Source: Azolla caroliniana (lineage: Eukaryota; Polypodiophyta). From it: a DNA stretch of 64,000 nucleotides. The stretch covers positions 14,818,001 to 14,882,000 of the forward strand of contig JBHGNT010000015.1 of NCBI GenBank assembly GCA_043228905.1, in the 5' to 3' direction. The notes beneath the pieces were generated by a model, which saw only the letters and a list, made by a program, of their open reading frames with translations, was not told the DNA's origin and made no database searches. The stretch's first letter is position 1; every line of letters begins with the position of its first letter. Shown here piece by piece: positions 21,401 through 29,968 of the stretch. A program made the translations under genes and the position numbers.

Positions 21401-21729
21401 TCCACCTCCTCGAGTTGGGATGCTTTTACCCTCTGGGATATCGTCATTTCCCTCTCTAGGGATTCCTGCGCTTGTCGCAGTTCCCGGATCGCCGCTTGGT
21501 CCGGTTCATCCGGCGTCGTAATGTACGGTTCTACTGCCGCCGTGATATCCACCTCAAATAGTGGGACGATTCGTGGGTGTTCCTCGAGGTACCGCTCGAC
21601 TTCCTCGTCCGGTAATCCCTCCAACATGTTAATGCTTTCCGCATACAATGGAGTTGCTTCCTTACTGGTGATCACCCGTGGTTGCGTCGTTACTCGTACC
21701 TTTGTTTTCCCTCGCCGGAATGTGATCAT
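18412..21729 (-). CDS. Ty3 pol: RT, RNase H, integrase
   Basis: An intact 1105-codon frame from ATG 21729. It copies element RNA to DNA and inserts it. The RT spans about residues 150-340: PIVVVPKKNGKIRVCVDYRK, SFPDGFSGYNQI with the first catalytic Asp, and VFLDDFAVYS with the Asp pair. RNase H spans about 410-530 (FHVFVDALDVAIGSVL, YSTTEREALGMVYSV, FHVDHSALLYL). The integrase zinc region has H, H, C, C ligands (HCGIAGGHY and CDLCQRL). The catalytic Asp, Asp, Glu lie in GLDFVGPF, ISDQGGHFLG and ANGLAESTNK. A GPF-type C-terminal module (WTGPFWI) follows, then a charged tail rich in Pro and Thr. The frame is the same as gag-protease, separated by one TAG at 21745-21747, so it was a single polyprotein. 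The ATG at 21729 may not be a true start. Confidence 0.95.
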   Translation of the reverse strand: MITFRRGKTKVRVTTQPRVITSKEATPLYAESINMLEGLPDEEVERYLEEHPRIVPLFEVDITAAVEPYITTPDEPDQAAIRELRQAQESLEREMTISQRVKASQLEEVDLDTADKPRPVNVAKELPKEEKKAMVALLTDFKDVFAWSYEDMRGLDPQLYQHQIHLSTDAKPIAQRRYRMNPNYVAKVKEEIDKLLRVGFIRPVKQATWLSPIVVVPKKNGKIRVCVDYRKLNAATVTDAFPLPFTDGVLDAVAGHEVYSFPDGFSGYNQIRMNPADQEKTAFVTEWGVFVAVVMMFGLKTAPTTFQRIIMEIFGEYIPGFMQVFLDDFAVYSRNGEHLDHLRLCLEKCREYRLSLNPAKCVFGVASGNLLGHVVSKEGIAVDPDKVKAILEAPAPSNAKALSRFLGQIRWHSRMIRHLADFATPLHTAVHRVPFLWAETEEESYKALKVMLLQAPVVQPPDWSKSFHVFVDALDVAIGSVLMQLTEPKWYRPVYYASRKLSKAERNYSTTEREALGMVYSVTKYRHYLLGRKFSFHVDHSALLYLVSKASLTGKIARWTLLLQEFEFDIFHRPGAQHAVADYLSILESGEAGDGVQDEFPDAELFQITTKPATDTTVADEDTWLTEMHQFLSTGVPPENMDRDERKRVAVRSRHFCLVGDTLYHKGADGIWRRAVRSDEKDLILREAHCGIAGGHYADDATVRKIWQSGLWWPTTLKDAVKYSRECDLCQRLGQPTEQARMPHHPVLPLELFQKWGLDFVGPFKPPAMRTGNQYVIVATDYCTKWLEAKALRDNTAASTEKFLYECIWCRYGCPIELISDQGGHFLGQVVESLTSFYAVVHKKSTPYYPQANGLAESTNKTLQNILRKIVNENRTDWDTKLQSALWAYRTTYKTSIRTTPFRLAFGLEAVMPVEFQIPSLRIQVKERLSENESERIRLATLLELEENRIANLLQLELEQRRRKAFVDRHRRGNEKEFEVGKPVLLFQTRMGNMPGKLRFRWTGPFWITKEYNGSYQLGTLSGDVIGKWANGFRLKPYKGNMPANPFKQNPKIRQDEEPTPTDAAEDIRTEEEPTPILTKTIPENRQKDPVSTRTDPNKSGGTSK

Positions 21730-21744
21730 GTTCTTTTGCCAGCT

Positions 21745-24219
21745 CTACTTGATATGCGCCGTTCGCAGCCATGGTCGTCCTAGCAGTAGGGGGTACGCGC
21801 CTTGTACATTCAGCTGCAGCACCACGGCCGATATCCGGAATACGTGGCCTCCGATCGTTACTTCCAAATCCCGGATAAGCCCGATCGGTCGAACTGAGCT
21901 GGTATCCGCCATGCGTAACCAGAAGGGGCATGGTTCCCATTTCCGGATGCCCAGGTCATTGCATGTCTGTTGGCTAATGACATTTACCCCGGAGCCTTCG
22001 TCAATAATCATTCCAGCAATTTCCTTTCCTTTCACGATTGCCGTGATCGCCGGGCTACTTGTATCGACCACCGTTGGTCCTTCCTCCGGGTTGGAGAAGA
22101 ATGTCGGTGCTGGCGTTGGCTTCGGTTTGCTGACGGATGCCTGTAGGTCTGCCGTAAACCGTGGCACTAACTGTAGTAGTCGTGCTAACGACAGCACGAT
22201 TTGACAGTCCTGTAACGCTTGCCACGTCGGGTTTTCTCCTGGCTGTATGATTTCTTCGTCTTTTGGCATATTTTGGTCTCTTACTTCTGCCGCATTCTGT
22301 TCATTGGCCTCCTTGATCCATTGTGCCGCTTGTTTTCTGATTGCCTCCTGGGCTTCCCACTCGGCGGTCTTTCCCTTTGACCGGGTTGTGACCTGCTGTA
22401 CTTCTGTTATTTCGGCTGTAACCATGTTGACTTCCGGCTGCTTGTCATTGGTTTTGCTTGGGCATTGGTTACTATAGTGGCCTTCCTTACGGCAGTAATA
22501 ACAGTACACCTTGTGACTGTTGCTCGTTTCTCCTTTGTCCCCGGTTTGGAGGGTGGGTATGCTCCAGCGGTCGTCTTCGGTTTTTCGGTTATCCGGTACC
22601 GATACCGGGTTGTCATTCCTCGCTGCCTCCCGACGTTCCTCTCTTCGGAAAAATCCACGCTTCTGATTCCGTCGGAAATTTCGGTTCCCTTGTCGCCTCT
22701 CTTCTCTGCGTCGGTCGTATTCCGGGGATTCGTCTCGGTCGTACGGGTCCCAGGGGTAGCTATCTCTGCGTCTCTCCTCTCGGTCATAGTTGTCGCGTCT
22801 TCTATCAGCGTATCTGTTACCGCGTTCGCGTTGGTAGCGGTCGTCTCTCCAGAATCGATCCTCGTCCGGGTTCTGATTGTGCGGTTCTATGTGTCGAACC
22901 GGTGCTGCCTGCCGATTTAACAGGTTATATTCGCATCGGTCCGTTGTATGGGCTCGAGAGTTGCAGATCATACATTGTGTCCACAGGGTGCAGTCTACTG
23001 TTGAGTGCCCCGAATTTAGGCATGTTGTACATTGTAAGGCCTGTCGGAACCTCAGGTCTTCCTCCTTTGGGAGTGCCCGGTGTAACATCCCCATCGACAA
23101 GAAGGGGCTAGTCTTGTCCATTTCTAAAACCCGATCAATAACTTGTTCCATTGTGCTGGTTTGGAAATCAAGGACTCCGCACATTGTTCGAAGTGGCTCT
23201 TTCAGTGCGGCCAAAAAGACTGCTTTGGCTTCGTCTTCGGGTGGTGCTCTTGTCAGTTGGCTGTGCAGGGTCTGAAACCGAATGATGAATTGTGGCACCG
23301 TCTCGTTCTCTTCCTGCCGGGTGGTGTAGAACTGCCCGACCAATTCCCTTTGCTCAAATTGTCTGTGAAAAAGCCTGAGGAATCTGGCCTTCAAGGCATC
23401 GAATGTGGCAAAGCTGCCCGGTAAGTGCTTTGCGTGCCATCAGGCCGCCGGTCCTTCCAAGGTTATGCCGAATTCGGCGACTTTGGATCGTTCGGCTTCG
23501 GGCTCCATCAGTCTTTGGGAGACATGGTTGGCTTCCCATGTTTGGAGGAATGCGCACACGTGTGCCTCTGCGTCGGCCTCATCCCGGTACTTTGGGTATG
23601 GGTACGGCATCGTGTCGTCCAACTGACTCTCCTGTTTCCTCCGCTCTCTGTCCGTTGTTGGCGTTGGTGTGAGAACCTTTGGTTCCTCCGCGGGTGTTGC
23701 CGGTGTCCGGTCCTTTGGTTCCTCCGCGGGTGTTGTCGGTATCCGCTCCTTCGGTTCCTTCGCGGTTGTTGTCGGTATCCGGTCAGCTTCCCTCGGCGAT
23801 TGCCGGTCACCGAATTCCAGGGTTATTTCTTCCTCTGGCGCCGGTGTTACTGAGTCTTCCGACCCCTCGTCCTCCCGGTCGTTTGGTGTGTCGTGGCTGC
23901 TTTTATACCGGGACGCAACGCTTCCGTCGCTTTCCGACTCCGCCTCAAGTGTTGCGAATGCTTCCGAGTCCCCGTTGCCCCCGGCGAGCGTCTGCAGTAT
24001 CGTTTCTGCCTCTTGCAGGCTTGTTATGCTACTGCCTTCGTCGGGGATTTGCAGAACCCGGAACTGCAGTGCTTCTTCTGCGACTCTCCGAAGAGTTTTG
24101 GAGAATGACCGATCCCGCCGGATCTCGTCGACGGCTTGCTGCAGGGCTTCCCGTCGTTGCTCGCGTTCGGTGTATCGTCTCCCTCATTCGGTGATGTGGT
24201 CGTCGTTTGGTCTAGACAT
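21745..24219 (-). pseudogene. Ty3 gag-protease with internal stops
   Basis: The frame runs from ATG 24219 (MSRPNDDHITE) to a TAG at 21745-21747 with only two other stops: a TGA at about 24184 and a TGA near 23443. A glutamate-rich N-terminal region contains three 12-residue Pro/Thr repeats (23681-23788). The capsid-type gag domain follows (FLQTWEANHVSQRLME, then LKARFLRLFHRQFEQRELVG). Three CX2CX4HX4C zinc knuckles follow: CTTCLNSGHSTVDC, CMICNSRAHTTDRC and, further on, CYYCRKEGHYSNQC. An Arg/Asp-rich stretch separates the second and third. The protease is at the C-terminus (MIIDEGSGVNVIS, then LLLGRPWLRTAHI). Three isolated stops in about 825 codons suggest recent inactivation. Confidence 0.9.
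23681..23788 (-). repeat. three 36-bp tandem repeats in gag
   Basis: Three in-frame 36-bp units (23681-23716, 23717-23752, 23753-23788) encode variants of a 12-residue motif such as KDRTPATPAEEP. They lie in the variable N-terminal part of gag. Confidence 0.85.
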
Positions 24220-24249
24220 CCATCCCCCGGTTGTCCTCTGCACTTTGCA

Positions 24250-24265
24250 GGAATCGTGGTCGCCA
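24250..24265 (-). other. primer-binding-site-like sequence
   Basis: Minus strand TGGCGACCACGATTCC, six bases after the LTR end. It starts TGGCGAC like primer sites of some Tat/Ogre elements. The tRNA is not identified with confidence. Confidence 0.55.
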
Positions 24266-24271
24266 AAATAG

Positions 24272-24661
24272 TGTTGTTTGTCTGGCCGGACTAGCCTCAA
24301 CACAGGTGTCTATCCGACACTTCTCCAAAGGGGTGGTAAGGATTGGATGCTAGGTTACACACGTAAGATGATTACAATTAAGCACAGACGGTAAACAATA
24401 CGAGATACAGATAAACACGCAATAATTACTATTGTATTACTTCCGTCAAAACCCTTTACAAATCATCGGATCCTTTTATAGGCATCCGGCAAGGTTACAA
24501 TCGGTGCGCTTAGGCAACCGACATCCGAATCGGTCCGGATCCGGATCGGTACAACTGTACCGGATCCGTCCCTCCGAATAATAATTCTACTATTATTTAC
24601 TTCCTATTATCCGATCCGATTCCGCCTTCCCACTTGTCCTTGCTCTTCTGACCGGCCAACA
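24272..24661 (-). repeat. 5' LTR of Tat-like Ty3 element
   Basis: On the minus strand it runs TGTTGGCCGGTCAG to CAAACAACA (390 bp, TG...CA). A TATAAAAGG-like promoter core sits near 24474-24482 (CCTTTTATAGG on the plus strand). No purine run precedes it on the minus strand, which supports its role as a 5' LTR rather than the 3' LTR of the older ORF copy next to it. Confidence 0.82.
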
Positions 24662-24936
24662 AATTTGTTACGTGGCCAAGAATTCTGTGATTTTGAAAGA
24701 GGTGTTGAATTGGAACAGAGCTACGAATTCGTGGGTCACAACTGGCCTCTCCAGGTAGCCATTATGACATTATCTAGCATGAGGATGCCTTTGCCTCTCT
24801 CTGTATTTCTGATCAAGGTCAATTGGGACCATAGAATTTCCTCAAGCACCTGCATGGGCTCCGTTTTGACGGTTACTATGGGGCTAGGTTGTGGAGTCGC
24901 GTCTTTTACCAAACCTCAACCGTCTTTTCGATCGAG

Positions 24937-25651
24937 TTACCAATGTTTGGGCTTGGGGTTGCTTGTTTGCTCGTCAGTGTCCTCCTCGGGAGGGGTCAAC
25001 TGCCCATTTTGGGGAACGACGAGTTCCGGGGCCCAAGTGATATCTTCCTCCTCCCACTCTGTCGTGGTGAGGTCCTCAAGCCTCCGCTTCTGTTGGCGCG
25101 GAGCTGGTGAAGGACGAGTCGAGCCCGGAGCTGAGAGAGCTTGTGGAGGGACAAATATCGTGAAATACTGTTGGATTATTGAGTAGAGCTTTTTACTTGC
25201 CTGGAAGGCGTGGAGTCCTTCGTGTAGGGACGACCCTATGATCACCTCCCAGTCAACGATGTTCCCTTCAAAAGTTGAAATGATGATGTCAGCCTTTTGC
25301 TTCGGCATCCCATACCATTAGGGTGTACGCACCCCACCTCTAACAGGAACTTCGCAATTTCGTGGAAGAACGGGTCAAGGCGTCTCTTGTCCTATAAGCT
25401 TTCGCTGAGAGGGAATATTCGCCAAAGTAACGTTCGAGGACCTCTGCGGGAGGGATCTCGAAGTGCCGTTCTCTTGACAATGTCAGGCCCAGCTTCTTCC
25501 TGATCGTGGCGTTGGTGATCGTATCAATGTTGAACTTGGCCGCCATGTCATGGGAGTTGGGGTGGGGCGGTGCCTCCGCCACTCGTATGTAACCTACAAG
25601 GCAGTGGTCATGAAGCCACTGTCAAAGAGCAGGGGAAATGTCAATCGGCAT
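24937..25651 (-). pseudogene. second copy of the unknown extra ORF
   Basis: A diverged homologue of the ORF at 17331-17997 on the same strand. It starts at ATG 25651 (MPIDISPAL), with a TGA at 25622-25624 where Trp is expected. It then aligns co-linearly: VAEAPPH, EVLERYFGEYSLSAKAYRTR (about 25470-25411), EIAKFLLE in another frame, and KADIIISTFEGNIVDW and YFTIFVPP in a third frame (24937-25308). An acidic tail with WEEEDITWAPE follows. At least two frame changes and one stop break it. Roughly a third of residues match by eye. This is too diverged to be a recent copy, so it came from a different element of the same broad family or an independent gene. Confidence 0.72.
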
Positions 25652-26124
25652 GGCGATGTCGGCATCTACTGGTGTAGAGAGGTTGTCTATGCGCTCAGAA
25701 GAGTGAGGGGAGCGGCCTGAGGGAAGGGAGCGAGGAGGGTTTGAGAGTCTTGAGAGCGAGGAGAGCGACAAGATCTTAGAGGGCGATAAGAGTTTCTGTT
25801 ATGTCCAGAGAAATGGCTTGAATCCCCTTTTTGTGAGGTTGGGGTGTTAGGGTTCAAGATTCATCAAGCCATGTTGTGCACACGTGTACTTTCTTTCTTG
25901 GGATATGCATCTGCAAGCAAGATCTTTAAATAGTTCTAAATGCCTTTTTTTTATTTTTCATTCCACACCTAACAGTAACGGTTGTTACTATGATACATTA
26001 ATGGTACATGATTACAAAGTGGGGTCGCTTTAATGAGGTATGGGTCCACCCCCCGAAATTGATGTGGTAGGGAGTAGGCTAGCATTCTCATCTGCTAATT
26101 TTTTGGCATTTCGGAAAGGGTTCA
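25652..26124. other. upstream region of broken extra ORF
   Basis: No coding frame. It is GA-rich at 25680-25800, then AT-rich. The minus strand holds the decamer noted at 25924-25933. Confidence 0.5.
25924..25933 (-). promoter_or_regulatory. conserved TATA-like decamer, second copy
   Basis: Minus strand CTATTTAAAG, identical to 18250-18259, 273 bp upstream of the broken extra-ORF start. Confidence 0.4.
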
Positions 26125-27215
26125 GTGGTGTGTATTACCACCGTAAAGACGGGCGGCGGTGTTCTCGACTCGGCGCGTACAGTCAACTATAGAGGCGTCG
26201 ACCTCCCCCATTCTCACCTTCCCCCCTTGCTCTCCAGCCCTCCTCTGTATACTGAGCCCCTCAAAGCCTCTCATCCCTCCTCCTTTGCCCCTCAATTTTC
26301 TTTCCCTCCTCCTACAATAGGGCAGCATAACCCATCCCCCTTTCCTTATTCATGGCCACTACACCCACACCCCTTTCACTCTCAAAACCCTCCCACATTT
26401 TCTGCAAATTCCTTGTATACCCCTCCGTTACTTTCTAATATTCCCCAACATAACCCCCTTCCCCCTTTTTGTAATGACCCCCATCCATATTTTCCCCCCA
26501 ACACTTTGTATAATTCTAGTCTTACCCCTCCCCCTATTTCTAACACAGCCCCCTCCCCCCCTAACATCTTTACACACTCCCTCTCCTTTCTTAATAATTC
26601 CACACATGCACCCCCCCCTTTTTCTCACATAATTTGAAAAATAACCCCTCCCTATTTACATATAATACCCCTCCCCTTTTTCCTAATTCTAACTCGTTTG
26701 CCCCTACCACACACCCATATAATAAATCAAACCCCCATAGCTCTTACAAACCCCCCCCTCACCCCCAAACTAAAACTTGGTCATATACATGTACACCAAA
26801 AAACGGGTAGTGAGGCGTGCTAAACGAATTAGTAAACGTTTTAAGCACGCCTTGCACCCTTGTAAGCGTCTCTTTTACATACTAGATAGGCCCCCCTTAA
26901 CTTGTGATACCTACATGTGGCTAGGTAGAACAAACTCTCGTTTCCCCTTCTCCCCTTACACTAAATCACACACTAAAAAGTCAAATACTAAAAAACCACG
27001 AACCAAATTTTGGACTCCCCTCCTTAGGAAACCTGTAATTAGTAGTAGGATACACAATCACTCTGATTATACCCTCTCCAAACATGAGACACAACTCCTC
27101 AACCTAGGTTTGAAACACATCCTCCCATCTTCCCCACCTCCACCTCTTATCCTACTTAAATAATTTGATAGCCTTAGTAGGACCCTCCGACTTAAACACT
27201 TTTTCAAAGATGAGG
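26125..27215 (+). pseudogene. Penelope-like element N-terminal fragment
   Basis: A cytosine-rich stretch encodes a Pro/Asn/Ser/Tyr-rich low-complexity region (26125-26800, two frame changes). A basic segment follows (RRAKRISKRFKHALHPCKR, about 26800-26870). From about 27050, LSKHETQLLNLGLKHILPS is followed, after a TAA at 27161-27163, by FDSLSRTLRLKHFF. In Penelope-like retroelements the region before the RT carries an L..E..LL..GL.F/H.P.P motif, then a DF..F.R.LRLK.FF motif. That order and spacing match here. The RT itself and any GIY-YIG nuclease are missing, because a minus-strand copia element starts at about 27216. It is a degenerate fragment. The family call rests on two short motifs. 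Confidence 0.6.
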
Positions 27216-29386
27216 ATAACACTGAAGGTGCTCCTCGGTAGGTCGCGCCATGAACTGACTGATCACTCCGACCGGATAACTGAGGTCGGGTCGGGTGATG
27301 GTCAAGTATATGAGGCTTCCGACAATTTGTCGGAACCTCGTCGGGTCGCATACCTTTCCCGTATCGGGATGAAGCTTGATGGTTCTGTCCAGAGGAGTCG
27401 AGACGGACTTACAGTCGGCCATCCCGAGTTTGAAGAGCATACCCAGCACGTAATGACGTTGGCTGATCAATATGCCTTCGGGGGTATGGATCACTTCGAT
27501 CCCGAGGAAGTAATGAAGGTCCCCTAGATCCTTCATGTCAAACAATGCCGCAAGCTGGAGCTTCACGCGGTCGATTTCACCTAGGTCGGCGCCGGTGATG
27601 ACCAAGTCATCGACATATAGTAGAATACTAACCGATCCGAGTCGACCTTTCCGGATGAACAGGGAAGAGTCCGATTTTGACGTGACGAAGCCCATCCGAC
27701 GCAGTTGTTGCGTGATCTTTGCGTTCCAGGCACGTGGGGCTTGCTTCAGTCCGTAAAGGGACTTCTTCAGCCGGCATACTGCCGAGGAGTTCGTTCCGGA
27801 GTGAAAACCGGGGGGCTGTACCATGTACACCTGTTCCTCAAGGTCACCTTGCAGGAACACATTCTTGACATCCATCTGATGTAAGTGCCACCCCTTCACC
27901 GCAGCTACTGCAAGCAAAACACGGACGGTCGTCATCTTCGCGACCGGCGCAAACGTCTCATCGTAGTCGATGCCATGTTTCTGCGCGTAGCCTTTGCCAC
28001 TAGTCGAGCCTTGTACCGGTTGACCGAGCCATCGGTGTTGTACTTGACCTTGTACACCCACCTACACCCGATCGGTTTTACCCCTCTTGGTGCGTCAACC
28101 AGGTCCCAGGTCTCGTTCTCCGCCAATGCATGCATCTCTTCCTCCATCGCGGCACGCCAATTCGCGTCTTTAGCCGCTTCTGCGTAGCACTCCAGCTCAC
28201 GCACTTCCGCTACACGGGTCATGTACGCATAATGATGCGCCATGTACTCGTTGTATCCGAACCGCAAAACAAGATTCTTCTGGCGGGTAGATCGGCGTAA
28301 TCTCACATTAGCCGATGTCGAGGCCTTCTCGGTCGACGCGGTCTTTATCTTTAAAGACCCGTCACCGGTTCCCTCGGAGTCGGACTCACATCGGTCTGAC
28401 TCGTTCCTTTCCGTGCCGGAATCCAACACCTTCTTCTTCCCTTTCTCTTTGCGCGTAAGCCGTCTCCTCGGCTTCCTGCGCGGGGAATGCACGGCCGAGT
28501 CTCCACTACTCGCCGGCTCTTCATCGGATTGGTCGTACCGACTCAGTCGTCCAATCGGTCCACTTAACCGGAGTGAAATCAGACTCTCTTCGCAGGTCTC
28601 GATTTCGGGCTCATCCGGAGGCATCTCGGCCTCGCTGACCTCATCGTCAGAGCTCGTATTGGAGTCGGGGTTCCGAGTCGGGGGCAGGTACCAGGACGCA
28701 GATTTGTCAAACACAACGTCGTGGCTGACACGCGCTTGTTTGGTGCGAGGGTTATAGCACTTATAACCCTTCTGCTCGTCCGAGTAACCGACCAAGATGC
28801 ATTTCTCGGCCTTTGCGTCCAGCTTCCTCCTTTTCTCCTTCGGTACATGCACATACGCAATGCTACCAAACACCCTCAAGTGTCGCAAGTTCGGCTTCGT
28901 TCCGAAATATAGTTCGTGCGCCGACACTTTGTCTCCAATCCGGTTCTGGATGTATACCGCGGTCCTTACCGCCTCGGCCCAATAGAACTTGGGCAAGCTC
29001 TTCTCCTCCAGCATTGCCCGTGCCGCTTCCACAACTGACCGATTCTTTCTCTCGGCCACGCCATTCTGCTCTGGCGTGTATCTACAACTGAATTCGCGCC
29101 GAATTCCCATTTGTTGTAGATAACCGTTGAATTGACCGGAAAAGTACTCTTTCCCGCCATCCGACCGCAGGCACTTGATCTTTCGTCCCGTTTCGGCTTC
29201 CACGAACCCTTTGAGGTCCCGGAAACAGTCGAAGACTTCGCTCTTCCTCTCAATGAGGTAGATCCACGTGTGCCGTGTGTGGTCGTCGATTAAGGAGACG
29301 AAATATCGGTTCCCGCCAAGACTAACGTTTTGTGTCGGCCCCCATACATCGGAGTGTATAAGGTCGAGCTTGTTCCGGCTCCGATT
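27216..29386 (-). pseudogene. copia integrase and RT
   Basis: It continues the frame after the TGA at 29387-29389. The integrase core motifs are HSDVWGP (about 29350), CLRSDGGKEYFSG (about 29170) and NGVAERKNRSVVE (about 29060). An acidic and serine-rich linker follows (28380-28700). RT begins at about 28190 (ANWRAAMEEEMHALAENETW). One base is missing near 27990 (KARLVAK then a frame change). It continues through LLYVDDLVITG (about 27600) with both Asp residues intact, to SLIYLTITRPDLSYPVGVIS near 27260. RNase H is missing. Confidence 0.92.
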
Positions 29387-29968
29387 TCACTCATTGGGGA
29401 AAGGGAGTCGGTGTTGCTTCCCAAGCTGGCAAGCTTCACAAATTTGTGCCTTTCGGCCACTAAATTTAGGCAATCCAAACACTACCTGTTTCGATTGCAG
29501 ATCTTGAAGCCGTTGGTGGTTGATGTGGCCTATCCGCTTGTGCCACAAGTCGATGTCCGACTCGGATTTTTGTCCCTTCGTGAACATTGCGGTGCCGCCG
29601 TCAGTGGAGTCGAGGATGAACATCCTCCCGTCTCTGCGCCCTTGCGCAATCACACGGCCTTCTTCCTCAATGAAGCACCCGAGATGTGTAAACCGAACCT
29701 CCATCCCTTGGTCGACGATCTGTCCGACCGAGACCAAGTTTTTCGTGATTGTCGGAACGTGCAGCACGTTCATGAGTTTCCCTTTCTGCCCGACATGGCT
29801 AAGGGGAACTTCTCCGACATTCGCGATCGGATGCGGAGTGTCGTCTCCTGTTGCGACTACTCCAAGTTGTATCGGTTTTTCAAGGTACGAGAACCACTCC
29901 TTATGGCTCGTCATGTGGTTTGACGCGCCGGAGTCTACATACCACACCTCGTCCGATCTCGGGGTGGT
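29387..29968 (-). CDS. copia protease and pre-integrase domain
   Basis: It follows gag in the same frame after a TAG at 29969-29971. The protease active site is VDSGASNHM (about 29940-29914), with the catalytic Asp-Ser-Gly intact. It processes the polyprotein. The pre-integrase zinc region follows (LWHKRIGHINHQRL and CEACQLGKQHRLPFP, about 29530-29390). The frame ends with a TGA, beyond which the integrase continues in frame, so the TGA is a nonsense mutation. It is a segment of one gag-pol polyprotein rather than a separate gene. Confidence 0.88.
   Translation of the reverse strand, partial: TTPRSDEVWYVDSGASNHMTSHKEWFSYLEKPIQLGVVATGDDTPHPIANVGEVPLSHVGQKGKLMNVLHVPTITKNLVSVGQIVDQGMEVRFTHLGCFIEEEGRVIAQGRRDGRMFILDSTDGGTAMFTKGQKSESDIDLWHKRIGHINHQRLQDLQSKQVVFGLPKFSGRKAQICEACQLGKQHRLPFPNE

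Larger units (their letters stand above)
17331..24661 (-). mobile_element. Tat-like Ty3 element, 3' LTR missing
   Basis: On the minus strand: LTR (24661-24272), primer-site-like sequence, gag-protease (24219-21745), pol (21729-18412), about 415 bp of spacer, then an extra ORF (17997-17331). RT comes before integrase, which defines Ty3/gypsy, and there is no chromodomain. The RT motif SFPDGFSGYNQI resembles non-chromoviral Tat-type elements, which often carry an additional ORF. The element is recent: pol is intact and gag has only isolated nonsense codons. Its 3' LTR is lost at the junction with copia RNase H near 17330. Confidence 0.9.

Noticed and set aside
21275-22204. 309-codon plus-strand frame opposite Ty3 gag-pol
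   Set aside because: It is antisense to conserved protease and pol sequence, has serine-rich composition typical of a reversed frame, and shows no motif.
24272-24661. This LTR as the 3' LTR of the older extra-ORF copy
   Set aside because: There is no purine tract before it on the minus strand, and it is directly followed by a primer-like site and gag of the younger element.
26125-26637. Proline-rich 170-codon protein as a separate gene
   Set aside because: It is low-complexity and continues through frame breaks into the Penelope-like region; better seen as its N-terminal part.
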